A stretch of 64,000 nucleotides of DNA from Euphorbia lathyris. Taxonomy: Eukaryota > Streptophyta > Magnoliopsida > Malpighiales > Euphorbiaceae. Below are positions 1 through 11,244 of the stretch, piece after piece. The stretch spans positions 3,043,001 through 3,107,000 of the forward strand of contig NC_088915.1 of NCBI RefSeq assembly GCF_963576675.1. Reading direction: 5' to 3'. Both the position numbers and the translations under genes were made by a program. The notes under the pieces are model-generated. The model made no database searches and had not been told where the DNA came from. It saw nothing but the letters and a program-made list of their open reading frames with translations. How positions within the stretch are numbered: the stretch's first letter is position 1; each line of letters starts with the position of its first letter.

Positions 1-1684
1 AAGCATCATATTTTATTTTATGGCGGCATACTTGGACAGTATGACCATTCTTTCCACAGAAGTCACAGCTGACCTTCTGTTTAGGATTTTTCACTGACTG
101 GTCAGCACCCCAGTGTTGAGCGTGCCAGCACACCTTTGTGGTGTGTCCTTTCTTCCCACAGAAGTCACACTGGACATTCCGCTGGGGATTCCATCTCTGC
201 TGACCAGTACTTCGGTACTGAGCATTCAGAGGAATATTTCTTTTGTTTGGAACCTTTAGTTGGTTCTGAATGGATGTGACGTCCTTGCTCAGTTTCTTAG
301 AATCTGATTGGACCTCAGAGACAAACTTTTGCATAATTCCAATGTTACTATGCAAATCTGAGTTGTCCTGAAGAAGATATCAAAGGTCACTCAGTTTGAC
401 CTCCTCAACCTCGTCACATCGCCTGCTGAGTGCTCTAATTTTCTTATTACACTTTTTGACAAGTGTGTAGAGGTCACTCAGGGCATTAACCATTTCATTT
501 CTGAGCTGGGGAAGTGATATTACCTCATTTGATTGCTCCTTATCGTCAGATGCAATGGAGGGGTCAGCATGCTCAGAGACGCACGGCTCAGCAAGTTCGT
601 CAGCCATAAAACAGATCTTTGCTGACTCAGTGGCATCAGCTTCTGATGATGAAGACTCATCACTGTCGCTCCATGTTTCCACCATTGCCTTTTTGCCGTT
701 CTTCCTTTCTTTCCTCAGCGTGGGGCAGCTTGACTTAATATGGCCAGTTTGATGACATTCAAAGCATGTAATGGGCTTTGAGTTGTCCCTCTTGTATTTG
801 CTGTCGCTGGACTCAGCTTTATACTTATCAAACTTTCTGTAAGGCTTCTTAGAATATTTGTCATTCTTTTTTAATAGCCTTTTCATCTTCCTGGTGAACA
901 TAGTCATCTCCTCATCATCTGTTGAGCTCCCATCAGTGGAGTCAGCTTTCATGACAAGGGACTTTTGCTTCTTGTCTTCAGACTTTTCCTTCACCTCGAA
1001 ATTCTTCATCGAGATCTCATGGGTCAGCAGTGAGCCGATGAGTTCATCATATTTATAGGTGGTTAAGTCTTGAGCTTCCTCAACAGCGGTCTTCTTTTCT
1101 TGCCAGTTTTTAGGAAGACTCCTAAGAATCTTCTTGACTTGTTCTTCCTCAGTGAAGATCTTCCCAAGTCTCTTGAGCTCGTTGATGATATTTGTAAACC
1201 TTGCATTCATGTCAGATATTCCTTCATCATGGTTCATTTCGAACAGCTCGTATAGTCTCATCTGCTGGTTCACCTTGGACTCCTTCACTTTGTTGGTTCC
1301 TTCGTAGCTGACCTCCAGCTTCTTCCAGATCTCTTGCGCTGACTCACAACCTGATATCTTATTATATTCTGCAGCATCAAGCGCACAATGAATCATATTT
1401 ATAGCCGAAGCATGATTTTGTAGCTTCTTGAGATCATCCTCTGTCCATTTGGCCTCGGCTTTGACAACTGTTTGGCCAGCCACAACTTCAATAGGAACAA
1501 ACGGGCCTTGGACTATTGAAAGCCATGCACTCATGTTTGTTGCCTGAATAAAGTTTTTCATCCTATTCTTCCAGAAGGTGTAGTTAGACCTGAAGAATAG
1601 GGGAGGCCGAGTGATGGACAGTCCCTCAGGTAAGATCTGAGTTGTCTGGTTTCCTGGGAGAAACCGAGTGCTGTTTTCAGCCAT
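1..1684 (-). pseudogene. Copia A gag polyprotein, N-terminal part with an in-frame stop
   Basis: Gag (nucleocapsid precursor) of a copia retrotransposon, packaging element RNA in virus-like particles. Translation from ATG 1684 (MAENSTRF) gives a UBN2/DUF4219-type gag domain over roughly residues 25-230 (FFRSNYTFWKNRMKNFIQ, later LRSLPKNW). A Lys/Ser/Asp-rich stretch follows, then a first CCHC knuckle, CFECHQTGHIKSSC, near residue 307. An in-frame TGA at 380-382 stops the frame at 434 residues. Beyond it the same frame stays open to base 1 and encodes two more knuckles, CDFCGKKGHTTKVC and CDFCGKNGHTVQVC. The stop is therefore probably a point mutation in a longer three-knuckle gag, not the natural end. 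Pol is outside the window. The start was chosen because it is the first ATG after the primer-binding site, 49 bases away. Confidence 0.85.
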
Positions 1685-1732
1685 AGTGGGGATCAGCTCA
1701 AGGTAGTTAAACCTTTCACAGTGAGCTTTTAG

Positions 1733-1744
1733 GCTCTGATACCA
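1733..1744 (-). promoter_or_regulatory. Primer-binding site of copia A (initiator tRNA-Met type)
   Basis: On the minus strand TGGTATCAGAGC lies two bases inside the 5' LTR end. This is the classic plant copia site, complementary to the 3' end of initiator tRNA-Met, and it fixes the orientation of the element. Confidence 0.9.
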
Positions 1745-1746
1745 CT

Positions 1747-2771
1747 TGTTGGTCCCTTATAACGCAACAAGTTAGTTCCAAGGGGGGCATAGGAACTATT
1801 TAAAATTTAAGTACGTTAAGGCTGACTTCTTTTTCTTTGAAAAAGGATTACACAACGCGCTGAGTAAATAAGACACTAGCTTAGTCAACTGGTGACTAAG
1901 TCAGCTTCTTTCGTTGAGTCAGGAGATAGCACTTTGAGTCTATTCCTGAACTCAGACACTCAATACACACAACTCAGCGTGACCTCTTTACTTGATCATT
2001 TTTGTTTAAGCAAGCAATATATATATATTAAGGAGTTTAAGGTTAGAAAGATGTTACTCAGCAGATTTATCCAGGTTCGGCCTCTAAGCCTACGTCCTGT
2101 CCCCAGAACACGTTCCGAGCTTTCGAATTCTCTACTGAGCTCTTTAACGTAGAGCATCAAACCTTTTACAACTTAGAAGCTGAGTATAACAAGAGTACCT
2201 TCCTCTATACCTCTACTCACTCCTAATCTCTCGCTGAGTACTATAACCGAGTACTCAGCCTCTCCTTTCTAATCTCTAGAAATGATAAAGATTTGTCCTA
2301 CACAACAATTGCTAAGACAATTTAGATGATTGAATAATCACTCTAGACTTTTACACGAAAGATATAGAATTTGGTGTAAGTATTTGCTTTGCTTTTTCTC
2401 GTAGAACTTTGAGTAGAATTTTGGTCAGCGTAATGGCTTGATAAAGTTCTGTGTTGAATGAAGCACTGAAAGGCCCTATTTATAGAGACGTCTGAGACAT
2501 CGGTCATTTCGAATTTCGAAATAACCGTTGGAGGGAAACGGCTTCCTGTCGTTGTCACTCAGTCTTGCTCAGAGCTCTCGACCAATCAGATTTGAGTATC
2601 TTCTGTCCTCGGTCAGTGTTGAGCAGCTTTTAGTCAGCTCGGCAGAATGTCTCTCCATTTATGGTAAGGTCAACTAGACAGCGTTCTGTGTCTTCTGAAC
2701 TTTACCCAAAGTGGAAACACTTTGTCTGGAAGTTGTTCTTGCTCAGCTGCTGTCTTGTACTCTTTGTCGAT
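1747..2771 (-). repeat. Copia A 5' LTR, 3' portion (interrupted)
   Basis: The LTR boundary TGTTGG (plus strand) at 1747 matches the boundary of the solo LTR at 46346. On the minus strand a TATAAATA lies at 2484-2477. The LTR breaks at the tcgat duplication (2767-2771) and continues at 16252. Short open frames inside it are not genes. Confidence 0.88.
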
Positions 2772-3049
2772 TGTTAAGCCCAAAATATACCTAAAATATC
2801 ATACATAAATACGTTAAATTTACATTGAAATCGAGTTAATTATGTTCATTCGGAATACTTTTACGTCTTTATTTACTTCTTTGATGCAAGGTACTTAATT
2901 ATTCGGTTAAATCCAAATAGGAGCTAAAACGGAGCTAAAACGGAGCTAAAATGGAGGAAAAACCTAAAAAACGTACCAAGAATGCATATCAGTCAGAAGA
3001 ACGCTCAAGGAGGACGAAAAGCAGTCGAGAGACAGGGAGACATCTCTCT

Positions 3050-3176
3050 GTCGCGACTGAGATTTTGAGAATCTCAGTCGCGACTTACGAAGGTCAGCTC
3101 GGAGGAAAAATGAAGTCTTCAAACTCGTCCCTATACCCCCTATCGCGACTGAGATTTTCAGAATCTCAGTCGCGAC
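3050..3176 (+). promoter_or_regulatory. Two palindromic hairpins upstream of the LTR TATA box
   Basis: Hairpin 1 has 15-bp perfect arms (GTCGCGACTGAGATT, 3050-3064 and 3070-3084) with a 5-base loop. Hairpin 2 has 14-bp perfect arms (3143-3156 and 3162-3175) with a 5-base loop. The same motif recurs at 14979-15013 and 15071-15105 in the 3' LTR, in degraded form in the solo LTR at 22746-22783 and 22837-22870, and internally before both downstream ORFs. Confidence 0.8.
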
Positions 3177-3292
3177 AGCGAACCCTTCTGCACACAAAAC
3201 ATGTTTTAAAACGGAAAAACGCGTCAGTTCGTTCGGATAAAAGCAACCCTTCACCAGCAGACACGACCCGTCATTTATAACCCTTCAACAAC

Positions 3293-3300
3293 TATAAATA
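3293..3300 (+). promoter_or_regulatory. Likely LTR TATA box
   Basis: TATAAATA about 117 bp after the second hairpin. It is conserved at 15224-15231 in the 3' LTR and on the minus strand at 22629-22622 in the solo LTR. Probably the core promoter for the genomic RNA. Confidence 0.6.
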
Positions 3301-4285
3301 AGTGATCCATTTCAGAAATCAAGGTTGGAAAAAGTTAGAGAAATTAGAGAAGAAAGTTGTTATGTCGAGTTTCTGATTCAGAAAAGAATCAGAAAGTTTA
3401 GATTTCATTTCTATGTAAACAATCGTGCTGTACACGAATTGTTATTAGATTAGTTATAAACAGTATTAGTTTTAGTTTTCATTCTGGTAGTAGACGAGAT
3501 CAGTCTCTATTCCGAAGATCCAGCGAGAAGAATTGACGGCTGAAGCGCATGAGGTTTGACGAACCTACGGAGTTTGAGAGAAAGATTGACGACCTGGATC
3601 TCAAAGTTTTCGTTACAATGCTATCCAAGTTTCTACTTCTCTGTTAACTTGTGAAAATTCACATTTCATTAATGATATACTTATTTATTCAATAAATTCT
3701 TACTGTTGTTATTTTGATATTGTTCTGACAAAATGATTTTCAAAATGATAAATTGGTGTTTTTATTAAAACGTTCTATTCTATCTTATTCATATAAGAAC
3801 TTTGTTGAACACTTGTCAGATTTAGTTTTTATGGATGACATGATCGCTGATCGCGGCTTATCAGACATAAAATACTAGTTTGATTAAGGTAGGAATCACC
3901 TCAACATCAGGGGGATTTCTATGGTTCGAAGCCATTTAATTGAATAAATCGCTATATTGTTACATGTCCATAATCTTACAAAGTTAAAGTTGTTTTCTTT
4001 GCTTTATGAAAATAAGTTCTATTTTATTCCAATTGCGGAAATATCTGTCATGTAATCAAAACCACAAAGACGGAACTGTTCTCTAAACTCGATATAATCT
4101 TTCTATCTAATCCTAATTTACCAAAACCAATTCAATCAATTAAACGATATTCTTTTGTTAAACCTAAACACGTGACTAAACCGAATTGAATAAAGTTTTA
4201 GTTAAAAAGCGTTCCCTGTGGGTTCGATATCTTTTATTACTACAAGCGTATACCGTGCACTTGCGGAAATCGCTCAACAAGTTTT

Positions 4286-4303
4286 TGGCGCCGTTGCCGG
4301 GGA
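4286..4303 (+). promoter_or_regulatory. Primer-binding site of the Athila element (tRNA-Asp type)
   Basis: TGGCGCCGTTGCCGGGGA, six bases after the LTR end at 4279, is complementary to the 3' end of plant tRNA-Asp(GTC). This primer is usual for Athila and related gypsy elements (established knowledge). Confidence 0.9.
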
Positions 4304-4471
4304 ACGCCAAATTTTTTGACAAAATTTTAAATTTTTCGTGTTTTATTTCGAATCTAGGTTTAAACATACTTATTTTAACTTTTATAATTTAATAGTTTTC
4401 ATTTACTAATTTATTTATTTTTCAAAATTTTGTTTTGTAGGTAGTTTCGGTTCGTGCAAGATTTCAGGTTC

Positions 4472-7400
4472 ATGCGCAGTTCTCGAAGTTCAGGCATTGT
4501 ACCAGACCCTATAGACCTAGAAATTGAGAAAACCATTAGGAAGAACAAGAAAAATAAGAAAAACAAAAATAAGACCCCAGTAAAAACATATACCGAGCCA
4601 GAAAAAATGGCAGACCCACCAACGCTTATGGAATACGCTAGGCCATGTGTGGCCGGTGTAACCAATAGTATCGTTAGACCCAGAATAACCGCAAACCAAT
4701 TTGAAATTAAGCCAGCTTTGCTTAATATGTTGCAAAATAATGTAACATTTTACAGGTTACCTAACGAAAATCCTGACACCCACTTAACAAATTTCCTTGA
4801 AATTTGTGACACTTTTAAAATTCCAGATGTGACTGCAGAAGCAATCAAACTTCGCCTCTTTCCTTTCACCTTGAAGGATAGAGCCAAAGAATGGTTAACT
4901 TCTATGCCAGCCGCAACTTTTGCCACTTGGGAACAATTAGCCCAAGCGTTTTTATCTAAATATTTTCCTTTAGCAAAAACCGCAAGAGTCATAAAGGAGT
5001 TAACATCTTTTTCTCAAAATGACAATGAGACTCTTTATGAAACTTGGGAACGTTTTAAAGAACTTCAACGTTTATGCCCACACCACCAATTACCCGCTGA
5101 ACTTTTAATGCAAACATTTTACAATGGACTGAATCCTACAACTAGGGGTTCATTAGATGCTATGTCGGGAGGGATATTTATGAAGAAAACATCAGCCCAA
5201 GCGAGAGAACTTTTGGAGGAAATGGCAATCAACAGCAGTATGTGGCCCGCGAAACGTGGACATATGCCGGTGGCAAAACCATCATCCTCAACCACACCAT
5301 CAGTTAAAGGTATAGTTGAACTTGATCCAGTCGCAATGCTACAAGCCCAATTTTCTGCTTTATCGTACAAAATTGACAAGTTTATGGCACCACGCGATAC
5401 TAATGGTAATCCAGTCCAAACGGATATGGACTACGAAAATATGAGTGAGATCGAACAGGTAAATTTTGTCCAATGGCAAAACCAAACTAATAATCCTTAT
5501 TCTAATACCTATAATGCTGGATGGAGGAATCATCCTAACTTTAACTGGAAAGATAACAGTAACAATAATGCCAGTGCTAATCAAAATCGTACCACTAATT
5601 ATCAAAATCAGTCAAGAGATACGATTAGCACTTTATCTTCTAAAATCGACAAGTTTATAGATGCTATCAGTGGAAAAATAAGTAATCACGACGATGGTTT
5701 TAAACAGATCGAAAATAAATTCGATCAGCTTATTAAAAACCACTCATCTAGCATCCATAATTTGGAGATTCAAATTGGTCAACTTGCTAAATCAATTCCA
5801 TCTCGAAAAGAGGGAAGTCTTCCCAGCCATACGGAAGAAAATCCGAAAGAGCAGGTGAAGGCTATTACTCTTCATTCAGGAAAAAATTATCAAGGGCCTG
5901 AAATGCCCAAAGATGTAACATTACCGGGAACTGATTTACCAAAGTCCAAAGAAGATATCTTAATCACAAATAATTCACCATCTGACGTAGGTACCAAAAC
6001 TTTTGTACCCAAACCACCTTTTCCACACAAAGTTCGAAATAAGGACTATGATAAACAACTTCTAACGTTTTTGGATAAACTTAAAAATTTGCACATCAAT
6101 TTGACGTTTATGGATGCAATCACACAAATTCCTAACTATGGTAAGTTTTTAAAGGATTTGATTTCAAAGAAAATCAGTTGGGAAGGAATTTCATCCATTT
6201 CATTAACTGAAGACTGTAGTTCAATAGTATCAAGTAATTTGCCCACTAAACTCAAGGATCCCGGATGTTTTACTATTCCGTGTAAGTTGGGAGATATTGA
6301 ATTCCCAAGTTGTCTTTGTGATTTAGGAGCAAGTATAAACTTAATGTCATTGTCTATCTTTAACAAGTTAGGTTTAGAAGAAGATATCAAACGTACCAAT
6401 ATGGTTTTGCAATTAGCGGATCAAACCACTAAAAGGCCATATGGTATAATCGAAGATGTTTTAGTCAAAGTCGATAAATTTATTTTTCCTACCGATTTTG
6501 TTATATTAGACTTTGCATATGATGTAAATTGCCCTTTAATTTTCTGTAGACCGTTTATGAACACGGGACGCGCTCTAGTAGATGTGTCGGAAGGGAAGGT
6601 AGTTTTAAGGATAGGAGAAGATAAGGTCGAGTTTAATATGAACAAAGCGATGAAATACCCTATGGAGGAATTCGCTTGTATGAAACTTGATTTAGTCGAG
6701 GAATGTGTCAATGATGTAATTCAAAGTGAAGAAATAATTGACCCTATAATAGATGAGGAATTAGATGATAAGGACCCAGAGCCTTTGATTAGAGAAGATG
6801 GACCAGTTCCGCCTTCAATTGTAACACCCCCTAAATTAGAACTTAAAGAGTTACCCAGTCATTTGAGGTACGCTTTCTTAGGCGAAGGCGATTCTCTACC
6901 TATAATTATTTCTAACAAATTAACAAACGATCAAGAAGAAAAATTGAAAGAAGTTGTTAGAAATAGGATAGGAAGTATGGGTTGGCAAATTTCAGACTTA
7001 AAAGGAATTAATCCTAGTATAGTAATGCATAGAATTCACTTAGAAGAGGATAAGCCACCTAAAGCGGATAGGCAGAGACGCTTAAATCCGAACATGAAAA
7101 AAGTAGTAAAAAATGAGATTACTAAACTTTTAGACAATGGAATCATTTATCTGATCTCGGATAGTGAGTGGGTTAGTCCAATCCATTGTGTACCTAAAAA
7201 GGGAGGCATAACTGTTGTAAGAAATGATGAAGGTGAACTGATACCTACACGAACCACCACTGGTTGGAGAGTTTGTATAGACTATAGGAACCTAAATAAA
7301 GCTACTAGGAAAGATCATTTTCCACTACCTTTCATTGATCAAATGATCGAAAGGATAGCCGATCATGCATTTTACTGTTTCCTAGATGGTTACTCCGGAT

Positions 7401-8794
7401 TCTTTCAAATTTACATTTACCCGGATGACCAAGATAAAACAACCTTCACATGTCCTTACGGAACATTTGCATATAGGAGAATGCCTTTTGGTCTATGTAA
7501 TGCACCAGCAACATTTCAACGATGTATGACAACAATTTTTAATGACTTCATTGAAGACATAATGGAAGTTTTCATGGATGATTTTTCAGTTTATGGAGAT
7601 TCTTTCGATGCGTGTTTACAAAACTTAGATAAAGTATTGTCTAGATGTGAGGAAACGAATTTAGTATTAAATTGGGAAAAATGTCATTTCATGGTAGACG
7701 AAGGAATTGTTTTAGGTCATAAGATTTCTGAAAAAGGTTTAGAAGTGGACAGAGCAAAGACTTCAGTTATAGAAAAATTACCCCCACCAACCACTGTTAA
7801 GGGAGTAAGATCATTTTTAGGTCATGCAGGTTTTTACAGAAGGTTTATAAAGAACTTTTCTGTAATCTCCAAACCACTTACTAATTTTCTTATGAAGGAT
7901 TCAACTTTTGATTTTAATAAGGATTGTTTACAAGCTTTCAATACCTTGAAAACGGCTTTAGTCAGTACACCTATAATATCGAAACTCGATTGGAATCTAC
8001 CTTTCAAAATTATGTGTGATGCGAGTGACTTAGCTGTAGGATGTGTATTAGGTCAAAGGAAGGATAAGAAACTTCATGTTATATATTATGCGAGTCACAC
8101 TTTGTCCGGTGCACAACTAAATTACACCACAACTGAAAAAGAAATGTTAGCAGTAGTTTTTGCATGTGATAAATTCCGATCTTATTTGTTAGGATCTAAA
8201 GTCATCATTTATACTGATCATGCAGCTTTAAGATATTTATTTGATAAGAAAGATGCGAAACCACGTCTTATTAGATGGGTTTTACTATTGCAAGAATTTG
8301 ACATTGAGATTAAAGACAAAAAGGGAGTTGAAAACCTGGTCGCCGATCATCTATCAAGACTTGAGGATGAAAACGGTCCCATCGGTGAAACATCAGGCAT
8401 TCGAGATGATTTCCCCGATGAACATCTCATGCAAGTACAAAGTGTCATAGCTCCATGGTATGCGGATATAGCCAATTACTTAGCTGCACATGTTGTGCCA
8501 GATGGATTGATTTCTCAGCAAAAGAAGAAATTCTTTTCAGAAGTTAAGAAATATTTTTGGGAAGATCCATTCTTGTTCAAAACATGCGGCGATGGAATAT
8601 TTAGGAGATGTGTTAGTGAGTTTGAATATGACTCTATAATGTTAGAATGTCATGCTAGCACTTACGGAGGTCATAATAGCGTAAGCAAAACAGCAGCTAG
8701 AATACTTGAATGCGGATTCTTTTGGCCTACTCTGTTTAAAGATGTCCGTTCATTTATTATCCGCTGTGATAAGTGTCAAAGAACTGGAATATAG
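4472..8794 (+). pseudogene. Athila gag-protease-RT-RNase H, ending early at a frameshift inside integrase
   Basis: Gag-pol polyprotein from ATG 4472 (MRSSRSSG), the first ATG in this frame. In order: gag near residues 60-260 (LNMLQNN, FLEICDTFKI, RLFPFTLKDRAKEWL); an Asn-rich linker; a retropepsin-like protease with the Athila-typical DLGAS motif near residue 616; reverse transcriptase with FMDD near residue 1034; RNase H with YYASHTLSGAQLNYTTTEKE; and the integrase zinc domain ending CDKCQRTG. The frame then stops at 8792-8794. Comparison with the frame that follows shows one base missing near 8788, so the active-site part of integrase lies in another frame. Gag and pol share one frame. A stretch resembling a splice acceptor (TTTTGTAG) lies just before the start at 4433-4440; its use is unknown. 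Confidence 0.92.
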
Positions 8795-9735
8795 GAAGGA
8801 AAGATGAGATGCCTCTTACGAACATATTGGAAGTTGAAATCTTCGACGTATGGGGAATTGATTTCATGGGTCCTTTTCCTCCTTCTTTTGGCAAAAATTA
8901 CATATTAGTAGCCGTAGATTATGTTTCAAAGTGGGTTGAAGCAATTGCAACCCCGAAAAATGATTCTAAAGTAGTTGTTAAGTTTTTAAATTCAATATTC
9001 TGTCGATTTGGAGTTCCTAGGGTTATGGTAAGCGACGGTGGTACCCATTTCGTAAATAGAGCTTTTGAGTCACTTATGAGAAAATACGGAGTACACCACC
9101 GTATCTCTACACCGTACCATCCTCAAACGAATGGTCAAGCAGAAATTTCAAATAGAGAACTCAAATGGATACTTGAGAAAACAGTTTCGTCTTCTAGAAG
9201 AGACTGGACACATAAACTTAACGATGCATTATGGGCATACCGTACTGCATTTAAAACACCTATCGGCATGACACCTTATAGATTAGTCTATGGTAAAGCT
9301 TGTCATTTGCCGGTTGAATTAGAACATAAAGCATATTGGGCTATAAAAACCCTTAATTATGATTTGCAAAGCGCAGGGAAAAAGCGTTTGTTTGACTTAA
9401 ACGAGTTGGATGAATTACGCTATTTGTCCTACGAAAATACAAGAATTTATAAGGAGAAAATTAAAAAGTGGCATGATGCCAAAATCAAAATTAAAAACTT
9501 TAATGTTGGGGATAAAGTCTTACTTTTTAATTCGAGATTAAAATTATTTCCAGGTAAGCTAAAATCTAGATGGGCTGGACCATTTTTGGTTGTTAATACA
9601 TTTGATTACGGAACATTGGAACTCAAAAAGTCTAATGGCGAACGATTTAAGGTCAATGGTAATCGTTGCAAGATTTACTTCGACGGAACTCCAATTCAAG
9701 CAATTGAATCCGTGGATAAATTCTATGAAAATTAA
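8790..9735 (+). pseudogene. Athila integrase core and C-terminus, frame-shifted from pol
   Basis: Continuation of the integrase in the shifted frame. The catalytic-core Asp is in [17 protein letters not shown], the second in SDGGTHF, and the Glu in [11 protein letters not shown] (the D-D-E triad). Next come the [20 protein letters not shown] region and a C-terminal SH3-like part with [10 protein letters not shown]. It ends at TAA 9733-9735. An ATG exists at 8773 in this frame, but it lies within the upstream zinc-domain coding sequence, so it is not a natural start. The protein would normally insert the cDNA into the host genome; the frameshift should prevent this in this copy. Confidence 0.9.
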
Positions 9736-10306
9736 TTTCTTTAGTTTTCATGTTTTTAATTTATAGTTTTTTTTATTTTATATTCATCATTATTGTTCTT
9801 TTTCTTTTTAATTTATTTTTATTTTTAATGTTTGTTTACTTTAATTTTTATTTATTTTTTTTTTAATTTTTGTGTACAAATGAGTTTTGTTAACATTAAG
9901 ATTTTAATTTAGTCATATTTTGAAAATTTCATTAAGCGTTAATTATTATTGAGAAATTAAATATGCCAAAATCTCAGTTGGGATTTTTCATATTCCAGGA
10001 TTTGGAAATCTCAGTTGAGATTCCGAAAATCTCAGTTGAGATTCCGAAAATCTCAGTTGAGATTTTCTGTCTTGTTGCATTTGAAATAACTGTAAGGGAT
10101 TACAGTCTTCCTTCTTTAAAATTTCTGTCAGTTGAATCAAAGAGGTATCACTTTGACACCTTTTTCTTTCTAACAGACACAACCTTTCACTTATAGGATT
10201 TATATATTCCTGTAGGATCAGACTTCTTCCATTTTATTTCATCTTGCTGAATTTCTTTCTCAAATTCTCAAATCCTACAGACTTCATTTTCTTTTCTCTC
10301 ACAGAC
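9736..10306 (+). promoter_or_regulatory. Leader of ORF A with tandem palindromic repeats
   Basis: Non-coding, very T-rich at first, then three tandem units of about 21 bp at 10005-10024, 10025-10045 and 10046-10066. Each holds the palindrome AATCTCAGTTGAGATT; a fourth partial unit lies at 9969-9985. About 130 bp later is TTTATATATT at 10199-10208, preceded by cagacacaacctttcacttata, which resembles the LTR segment at 3257-3279 just before its TATA box. This suggests a promoter copied from, or evolving with, the LTR. No other gene is seen here. Confidence 0.55.
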
Positions 10307-11244
10307 ATGACTAAGTCTTTGAAAAATGTTCAAAAACGCATTTCTTCTCAAAAAGGGAAAGTTGATATCTCCGATCGATATGGTGCATGGTTTCCCATTT
10401 ATAACCATGACGAGGGGAAACGCTTTATGCAGTTCAGATATGCTCAGTTCTTTGGCATGATGTATCTGGACGAGTTTCTGAACGAGGAACTCGGGATAAG
10501 CAAAGACATTGATCGCTATCTGACTAATTTGGGTTGGACCAAATTTGTTTCTATGAAATTTCCTATAATTGGAAATTGGGTTCTGGAATTTTTCTGCACC
10601 GTTAGGTTCGTCAACAAGAGACGTGTTCGTCTCAGTTTTCGTTGTGAGGGGGAGGTATTCACTTTTGGATATCCAGAACTTCACAATTGGTTTGGATTTC
10701 CACCCCGAGACACAACTCAACACCATCCTGGAAGGGATATGACTTCATGACTTCTAGAGACATATGGAGGATGCTAACAGGATATTGGCGATTCAATCCA
10801 CGTCTTGCCTTCAACAAATCCATTAATTCTAATTCCATGATGTATCTGCACAAATTCCTCTGTCACAGCCTTTTTGGTCGAGTCAGTAGCAATATTGTGA
10901 AAGATACTGATCTCTATGTGTTGGGCGACATTTTCCAAGGCAACTCAGTGAACTCCTCGAAGATTCTAATGGAGGGGTTAGTTGCTGCTTCCCGTTCGAA
11001 GAAACGGGAGATTGGGTTCGCCAACATCATTTGTGGAATCATATTGGGAGCCAAGGGAACCATTTCTGTTCCTTGGACTGATACAGAACCATTCCCTATT
11101 TTAGACTACGAGTTCTTGGAGAACGAGGGACTTGTCAAACGAGTTTTCCGTTCTGGTCCAACATTCCTTTCTGCACCAGAGAGGCAAGTCTTCATTCAAA
11201 CGAAGATTAACAGAGCCAATGCACGTCGTCTGTCATCTACTTAG
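10307..11244 (+). pseudogene. Downstream ORF A, ATHILA ORF-1-like protein broken by an 8-bp duplication
   Basis: Starts at ATG 10307 (MTKSLKNVQKRISSQ). The pattern YGAWF...MMYLDEF...LGWTKFVSMKFP...EFF...LSFRCEG...HNWFGFP resembles the ATHILA ORF-1 family (Pfam PF03078, named from memory, not searched). The frame stops at TGA 10748-10750. The rest of the domain (SLFGRVSSNIV, FANIICGIILGAKG) continues in another frame to TAG 11242-11244. The break is explained by tandem copies of ATGACTTC at 10739-10746 and 10747-10754; with one copy the two halves lie in one frame. The domain order matches ORF B throughout, so A and B are paralogues. Function is unknown. There is no signal peptide or membrane segment, so it is not a conventional envelope protein. 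Confidence 0.78.

Larger units (their letters stand above)
2772..4279 (+). repeat. Athila 5' LTR
   Basis: 1508 bp, TGTTAAGCCC...CGCTCAACA, matching 14701-16246. It contains two near-perfect palindromes (3050-3084 and 3143-3175) and a TATAAATA at 3293-3300. Open frames overlapping the palindromes occur on both strands and are not genes. Confidence 0.95.

Noticed and set aside
2951..3280. Open frames on both strands in the Athila LTRs (also 14880-15195 and 22713-22970)
   Set aside because: They lie over the LTR palindromes, occur in opposite strands of the same DNA and have no domain; they are a by-product of inverted repeats.
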